Source of the DNA: Saccharina japonica
Lineage: Eukaryota; Sar; Phaeophyceae; Laminariales; Laminariaceae
Direction: 5' to 3'
Length of the DNA: 64,000 nucleotides
NCBI GenBank assembly: GCA_008828725.1
Contig: MEHQ01003884.1
Span: forward strand, 121,462 to 185,461
This document shows, in pieces, positions 57,389-64,000 of this stretch (positions are counted from its first letter, which is position 1; every line of letters begins with the position of its first letter). The notes under the pieces were generated by a model that worked only from the letters and a program-made list of their open reading frames with translations, was not told the DNA's origin and made no database searches. Position numbers and translations under genes: made by a program.

Positions 57389-59876
57389 TTGAGGTATACG
57401 CTTTGTTTATGCTGCTTGATTGATTGAGTATTCTTGTTTTTGATGATGATGTTTTTTGTACGATGACACTTGCTGTTCAAGTGCACGTAGTAGAGCGTCG
57501 TGGGAGTAGGCTTGTTGACCACCTACTACTATACTGAATACGAGTAGTTGGTTCTGTTGTTTTGCGTTCTTGGCGCGGAATGATAGGCTACGTACTTGAC
57601 TTGGGGCGTGGGAAGGATGAGATATGATGCATTGCATAATATAATTGAGTACGCACGTGACGAGCACTTGACAAGCTGACATTCTGTTTCGGTTGTGTGC
57701 TTTGCTTCTTGAATGCCGTGCCCTCTTCTTCTTGAATGCTGTGTTAACGTGCTGTCGTACTTCTGTCGCACTGAACTGCTGCTTGATAGCAGCGGTATAC
57801 CGCGTAGCCAGCGTGCATAGTACACTAAGTGGTGCTATATCGAAACCAGCAGGGCAAGGTACATGAAACGTGCTCATATGGTTGTACTGCTGTATCTGTC
57901 TTGAGATACCTCGTGATGCGAATACTATACTGCGGTGAGTATACCAGGTATACAGATATGATTCGGCGCACGGTGCTTTTCGTAATTTATGGGCGTATGA
58001 TTATATGCGTTAATACGCACCCTGGTACCAGAGGAGTAGTGGATAATTGCAAGTGGTCTCGTAATTTTTTTGAGCTTGGAAAAATGATGCAGCACGAGAA
58101 ATAAATGACTCGCCCCCTCTACCTCCCTCCCTCCCTCCTTCCCTCGCTCTGTTCCCAAAAGATTTGGGTTGGCACGTAGAGGTTGGTGATAGTAGATTGA
58201 CGGGGTAGTAAGATAGGGGAGATAGAGAATTGAAATACTCCTGCTGTGCTTCTTATCTTGTGTACCTGATGTAAATGGTAGTGCTCTGTGTGTGGAGAGT
58301 TTTCTTATTATAACACTGACGTTTTACCAGGTAAGTACCAGGTACCAGGTACAAAGCACTACGTAAGCACTGCTGTTTCAGATAGGGTTCTCACGGTTGA
58401 TGAATGTTGGAATGTCGCTTTGTGGTATGGTATGCGCGTGATGATTGATACCGAAAGTAAAAATATTTTCGAACGATTGCAGATTGACTGCTGTATGTGT
58501 GCTCTTCCTCCCTCCCTCCCTCCCTCCCTCCCTCGTAGCGGATCAGTTAAGGTACGAAATGGTTCTGATCATTATCTGTGTAGCACGCATGTTATGTACG
58601 TACTTCAAGCAGGAGGGGTATAAGCGGGGTAGGTACTTAAAACACGTACGAGTAATTATATAGCAGTGACTGTGTTCCTTGTTGGCAAAACATGAAATAT
58701 GTTCTTGCACCTGTCCGATCACAGCATTCGAATCTTCATGCATACATGAATGCGTTTTGTCTTTCCGCGCACTGATGACTCATTGGTTGGTTAACTACTG
58801 CTGTAAGCCTGAACCCATAGCACGCGGTCGGATAGATTGCGTTTGCCTATGAAAGGGGGGATGGTGAGATTATACTGACAATGTCCCGAGGCTGGGAACA
58901 GGGTGTACAAGGCTAGTAGGACGTTTCCTGGAAAAATCCCGAGGTGTTACATGAATAGCATTGTGTTATTCACTTCGTCGAAATGACTTGAAATTACTGA
59001 GACTTCCTTTTGGCACTTCGTAATGGATACGCCCTCTGGTACGCACGTGATACATTGATTGATTGATTGGTTGATTGAACGAGGATTTGAGAATGGAGGA
59101 TTTTTATTTGGTTTCTGGTTGGGATTCTGGGGCTTCTGAGGGGTTAAGGTTTGCTTGTGATTTTTTATTGGTGGTTTGCGGGTATTGAAAAATCTGCCTG
59201 TTTACTGATTAAAGTAGCGGATACTACTGTGCGGATATACTGTTTTTGTATCGTTTCTGCTTCATACGGCTGAACCGTGATCGGGAGCTGTATTGTTGAT
59301 TGTCAGGGAGATATTCAATGATGATACCGGCTGGGCTGGTAGTTCGGAGAATACAGTGTACGGTATTGAGATTTGTATTGAGGATCTTACAAGTGTTGAG
59401 AATGTTGCACGTGTATTGGTTTTGGTTTTTAATACTACTGCGATAAACTTGTGTCGACCAATTTACACCGAGCTGATGGCCGTTTGATTACCGCGGACTG
59501 ATGTCCCTAGTCACGGCAGCTGAGTGTTTTGGGAAGAGTGTTGAAGTTTGAGCGAGTATGGTTTAGATTTTGGTATTTGAATTTGAATGAGTTTGCTTGA
59601 ACTTCTGGAATTCGGTACTTTGAATTTGCTTGAGATTTTGGGTCATTGTGGTCCACATTCGGTACGTGAATTTGGAATGTGTTATATTGATTCGGGATGA
59701 TGATCTGTGGTTTTCGGGGCAGCTATGAGGTGTGACCATGCTTTGATATTGTGATGCTGTATTGCCATACTGTTCACCATGCAGGGAGGATATTAGTTGA
59801 TGGGACTGTACACCTGTTCGGTATTCATACTGCGGATGTGTGGTGCCGCACAGTATCGATTGCAAAGCAGGGAGCA
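57389..59876. other. Non-coding interior of element B
   Basis: No coding frame. Contains CCCT-rich tracts (58117-58147, 58507-58534) and aligns with most of 33971-36754 of element A. It has one copy each of the stretches that element A has in tandem. Confidence 0.5.
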
Positions 59877-60155
59877 TATTGATTGTTGCTTGCAACAGAT
59901 ACAACAGGTACGATGACGGTTACAGGTATTAGGGAGCTCATATACTTGATGAGGCTTTATTGAGGGAGAATTACGGGTCATCTTTATTCTGTCTGTGTGG
60001 TTCCGTGTTGACTTGACTTCGCTTCGCTTCTGCTTCGAGGCCCGATAATATAACTATTGAACTACGTGGTTTATGTCTACATTGGGGAGCGCTACAGCAT
60101 CTCGACCCTGTCCGCCTGTATAAGGGCCCGTCATGCGCCCGAGGTTGCATCAACA

Positions 60156-62314
60156 CAGCTATATGTGTTTTAAGTGTTTCACATCCCCTGTGCCACACGT
60201 GCGCGCCCACCCTGGACTACCGAAGTAATACTAATGCACGCGTGTATACACGGTCGGAAAACGATGAGGTTTATGATGAGGACGTGTTAGTAACTATTTC
60301 GGCGGCTTCCTCGACCGTGGGACAGGGAGAACCACGGCACGCCTCCACCCAGCTACTACTTGGACAACAACTGCTCCCAGATAAAGGAAGGGATTCCTCG
60401 ACCTGATACCAGGGGAGGACCGATATCAAGGAATTCCGGCAGTATTGGCAACACCGTGTTTGGTGGACCACCGCACAGGCCTTCCGCACAGGTTCGGGGA
60501 AACAGCCTATCGTTCATCGTGTCAGCCAAGAGAAATCCATCCAGACCATTCTTCATTTTCCCGTTGTGAAATCGTGGGAACGCAGCGGCGCTTGTTCCCG
60601 GTTAAAGCCTGCCGACCCTGGGCAAGGGACTCCAATCGCCCGCGGGACGAGTGGCAGGCAATGCAGTGTCACCCCAACGACAGAGCTTGTAGCCCCCCTC
60701 CCCTCGCATTTTTCCCCACGCCGACTACCTCGGGTGTATGGATGGGTGTATGGATTGTTTGCTCTCTTCTTCGAGATGGACGCGCGCGGCGATAGTTTAT
60801 GCCATGCTCGATGGCATGGAAAAGGTATTCCTCGACTATCATCACGCTCTTCAGGCGGCCACATTCCTCGCTTCGTGATGGACCCCCGCGCTCTTCGGTC
60901 ACCGAGCATGTATTTCCGTTAAGGCCAAAGTCCTGGAAATGCTCGCCTTGTAATGAAACCCATCGTGTTTCCCTTGGTTCGGAACAATGGCGGGACCTCT
61001 TCGATACATACGCTTTTGAGGTCCCCTTGCTGGACGTGCTACCCTCTGTCCCTATCGAATGCTGTCCACCCGACCGTAGGGTCGCTGATGTACTGCCCCT
61101 TCGTCGAAGGAAGCGAATTTCCGGGGGGTCGGTCGAGCACTGTCCTCGCACCGACTGGCAGGGGGAAGGCTTTCCGAGAGATGGGTCGACCACTCTCCTC
61201 GCGCCGACTGGCAGGGGGGCACAGGGCACTACGAACTGAGCCACCCTGTAGCACCACCATCCCCGAAACCTATGTCTCGGCCGTTTGCTTCGTCTAACCG
61301 ACCGAGATTGCTTAACAAGTTACGTCTCACAAGCGTCAGTTTGTGGCTGAAACCTCGAACAATGGCCGAAAAAGGAGGTTTTCCTATAAGATGACGTCGG
61401 CATCGTCCTGATGGTGTTGCAATTACGGAACATCCGTACACGGAACACCCCGGACGATCTTCCCAGGGGACAATTTAACCCGCCTTTTAGACAACGAGTT
61501 GGCACGCATCTATTCACCGCTGGCATTGCAGCCTTACGTAGACAACTATCGCATGCCACACCAGCTCCTATTGTCACTTCGGCGTCGCCCACAACCTTCG
61601 CGAGCAGGATCGTCTGTACTGTACTAGTACATGGTTTGGCAAAGAGCATTTCCACGCGGTGGTGAGTCCGCACGGCACTGTCTCGAGCGCCAGGCGTGTG
61701 GGACATCTCGGTTGATGGTGCATTGGCCCGCTATCTCGCTGCCATTGTCGTCCGGGCCCGGTATTACTTTCATCTTGACAGTTTGACCTCTTTCCCGCTA
61801 GACCGCGAGCTATGACCCAGACCCTTACTTTCACCTATCGATGTAGCCAGAGTGCAGGCAGGCCCACCCCCCACCCCCGTTGTCCATGGAGTGCACCAAC
61901 ATTCTGGTCAGCGAGTATATACTTCGGCTGGGGTTTCTGTGTGTCTTACTCCCGTCAAACGTTGACAGTTCTTCGTCCAAACGTGTTCGCACAGACAATT
62001 CTTCTTTAAAACGTTTGCACAGACAATTCTTCTTTGAACCGTTCGCACAAGACTAAACTTCCGCCATGTGACTCTCGTCCTCCATGACGCAGTCTCTGCG
62101 CCGGTAGAACGGTTTGGGATCGAGAAACACACTGGGCATCACCCAACCCCCGTGTACAGGGCGGCTTCACGAAACGTGCCGAAAACGTTTGCTCCGACCG
62201 CCTCCGTGGCGCAACGCTTACGCCCAGCACCCTCACGGGCGTGCACTGCACCGCTATATTAGGCTGACACGCCCTCTCAACAATCACGCGTTCCGCCGCA
62301 TGTGGGTCACAAAA
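60156..62314. other. Unassigned region right of element B
   Basis: No gene can be supported. GC-rich frames are open on both strands (for example 60669-61244 minus, 60799-61239 plus) without known domains. Two short direct repeats occur: a block of roughly 50 bp around CTCGC-CCGACTGGCAGGGGG at 61130-61220, and AACGTTTGCACAGACAATTC-type units at about 61980-62045. It may be a decayed transposon or part of delta intron 1. Confidence 0.35.
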
Positions 62315-62884
62315 TTAGCGGAAAGGGTGATACTGTGTACATACTTCGTATAAAAGCACTCGGATGCGGCGGGATACGACTTTGATATGCTTTGCTGTAC
62401 ATAAACCCTCGAGTTTCACAGCAGTGGCAGTCTGCGTCGGGCACAGGGCACACGGCTTAGGCACGCGAACCACACACCAATGTCGCGTAGAGGTAGTAAA
62501 AGGGTCTGGCTCGTCGTCACTCCCTCGCCACGGTCGAGGGCGCTGAGAGGTGGCACTACGAGGCCGATGCTGGGATTCTACGAGATTCTGAAAACAAGCA
62601 TTCTGCTCGAGGGCTTCAGCCTCGCAATTTAGAGGTATGTGGGAGCGCTTCTTCAATGCATCTTTTGAGTTGTCCGGATAGACTGGATTATTTCCTGGTA
62701 ATGCGTGCAGCCGCGTAAACTGTAGTATGTGTCGGGTATGTACTGTACCTGATATGTACTCTATTGAACGCGCGCGATCCTCCATGGTTGGGTGCTGTTG
62801 GTTCAGCCTCCAAATAGGCATTATCGTATCATACGTATGTCGCAGGATTCTGGGATACATCCTTCTCGCCGCCTGTGTTCTCAT
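62315..62884 (-). CDS. Hypothetical ORF, 189 aa
   Basis: An ATG-initiated minus-strand frame of 189 codons, basic at both ends, with several Cys (CALCPTQT) and no recognised domain or membrane segment. Length alone makes it noticeable. It may be chance, since overlapping frames are open too. Confidence 0.2.
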   Translation of the reverse strand: MRTQAARRMYPRILRHTYDTIMPIWRLNQQHPTMEDRARSIEYISGTVHTRHILQFTRLHALPGNNPVYPDNSKDALKKRSHIPLNCEAEALEQNACFQNLVESQHRPRSATSQRPRPWRGSDDEPDPFTTSTRHWCVVRVPKPCALCPTQTATAVKLEGLCTAKHIKVVSRRIRVLLYEVCTQYHPFR

Positions 62885-62956
62885 AATTCGGCCGGGCGAG
62901 GTGGCTATACTATACTGTTATATAGTATAATCACATGTTATCGCAATACAGTACCG

Positions 62957-63105
62957 GCCCGCTCATAAGAAACCAGAAATCGGGCTTAGGCTGACTTTCT
63001 TATTTGAGAATGGGGTGTGTACCACACTAACTTCAGTATAATAGCTGTCGACTTTCTTATTTCCCCGGTAATGATTAGGCTGAGTTTCTTGTGGGGCACT
63101 TTCTA
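62957..63105. mobile_element. Short inverted-repeat element D, copy 2
   Basis: GCCCGCTCATAAGAAACCAG on the left and GAGTTTCTTGTGGGGC on the right are imperfect inverted repeats. The core CTTTCTTATTTGAGAATGGG matches CTTATTTGAGAGTGGG of the element at 13997. Diverged. Confidence 0.5.
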
Positions 63106-63442
63106 TGAGAGGGCCGGAAGTGTATACGTGTACAGTCTGTCGTTCTTCAGATCTCCGGGATCACAAAGTTACCTTTCAATGATAGACAACCCTTATATCG
63201 CACTGTGGAAAAAAATCGCCATACCAGGGTATATCATATTTTTTGCAGTCATTGATCTCATATCATGTGAATCCAATACTGCTCGTGGTTATTAACCAGT
63301 TCCGCTACAAGGGTGTATCGGTTCCCCTCCCACCACGGCGGCTTTCGCTTCAACACGTCGTCGCTTTCAATGTTAGGCAGCATCATGGTTTACGTATTAT
63401 TAGTCAGGATGCTAGTTGAACGACCAGTCAACGAATTGTTTT

Positions 63443-64000
63443 GGGCAGCGGCCAAAAAAAGGTATACCTCGTCCTTTGCGGCCAAAATCAGGTACATACT
63501 TAAAACCAAGTAAAAAACGCACTCCACGTGCGCTGCCATTGGTCCAAAACTCGTTGTACCGGTTTTTGCCTCTTCAAAACCCAGGTATACCTGATTTTGT
63601 CTACTCTGCTTGACTTTCACCTTTTTTTTGTCGTTTTTAAGCCAATCAGAGGCCCTTCATAGTTCCACCCTATGCCCCCTGTACAAATGCCGACGTACGC
63701 GGAGACCCCCTTCTCCCTTCGCACCTCGCACTACACGCCACTCGAGCGACACACACACATATCTGCCTGCACACCTCCGCCGAAATAATACGAGATAGAA
63801 GGCTCCCCTTCGGGATTGTGGTTGACTTGGAATACCAGGGGTGTCACAAAAGTTGAGAAGGGAGAATACAGCAGCAGGCGTTCGTTCCTCGTACTATTAA
63901 TAGCAGCTACTCGTATACGTAGCCACCGGGCGAGCACGAAGAGCATGAAAAAAACTCTACTTTGCATTGCAAGGAACGGCAGGTTCGTGGGGTGCGTTTT
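63443..64000. mobile_element. Long-TIR element E, copy 3 (inverted, cut by window edge)
   Basis: Begins GGGCAGCGGCCAAAAAAAGG and follows the reverse complement of 3669-4284 as far as the window end. More diverged than copies 1 and 2. Confidence 0.75.

Larger units (their letters stand above)
51358..58453. repeat. 7.1-kb duplicated segment, right copy
   Basis: Second copy of 44283-51356. Receptor exons are intact in both. Differences include single-base changes (for example several within 51720-51820) and short indels (53516 region). Confidence 0.9.
55614..60155 (+). mobile_element. Non-autonomous LTR-type element B (4.5 kb)
   Basis: LTRs at 55614-55880 and 59877-60155 share TATTGATTG starts and TCAACA ends. 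The interior carries the Gag-like pseudogene and non-coding sequence aligned with element A. GGGAGCA precedes the 3' LTR. Flanks are CAGAC on the left (CAGGT in the left duplicate) and CAGCT on the right, compatible with a mutated 5-bp duplication. No polymerase genes. It lies in intron 1 of delta, antisense to the receptor, like element A in gamma. Confidence 0.75.

Noticed and set aside
1..64000. CRISPR array, bacterial operons, rRNA genes.
   Set aside because: No regularly spaced identical repeats with unique spacers, no polycistronic gene order and no rRNA-like conserved blocks; the window is eukaryotic.

Overview
This is eukaryotic nuclear DNA. Coding sequence is cut into short exons (118-244 bp) by long GT-AG introns, no polycistronic units are visible, and dispersed inverted-repeat elements are dense. 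Short interstitial TTAGGG-type stretches occur. Serpentine receptors fused to an RGS domain, intron-rich genes and TTAGGG repeats would suit a stramenopile (for example a brown-alga-like) genome. That placement is inference only.

The core of the window is a cluster of paralogous receptor genes, each coding for seven predicted membrane segments followed by an RGS (regulator of G-protein signalling) domain. I rebuilt the exons by comparing the paralogues. Two genes are complete with eight exons each: beta (+, 5264-15302, 450 aa) and gamma (-, 24726-39576, 445 aa). In both, summed exon lengths are divisible by three and intron positions and phases are identical. Gene alpha (-, exons at 3266-3509 and 129-321) runs off the left edge and is divergent from beta. 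Gene delta (-, exons from 42626 to 48362) lacks only its first exon, which is probably beyond the right edge. A decayed first exon (epsilon, about 22182-22415, -) is a fifth relic.

The segment 44283-51356 is repeated at 51358-58453, separated by a single N at 51357. Exons B-F of delta are therefore present twice. The geometry looks like two overlapping, slightly divergent contig ends placed in tandem, so this may be an assembly artefact (two alleles) and not a real duplication.

Most of the rest is mobile or repetitive. Two related non-autonomous LTR-type elements (32180-37030; 55614-60155, plus a truncated duplicate from 48550) have about 270-bp terminal repeats and one Gag-like coiled-coil ORF but no polymerase. 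There are two MITE families with TTA/TAA target duplications, a 616-bp long-TIR element (three copies), a second inverted-repeat family with GCGTGCTACGATAGAGG ends, a tyrosine-recombinase fragment at 1436-1912, and several satellites (CCCATGGGA, TGTCGCGACA, ACTTACTAATAGTACTAATG, ACTTCCATGGAAGT). Nearly all of these lie in receptor introns or between the receptor genes.

The intervals 15303-17795, 39577-42625 and 60156-62300 contain no gene I can recognise.
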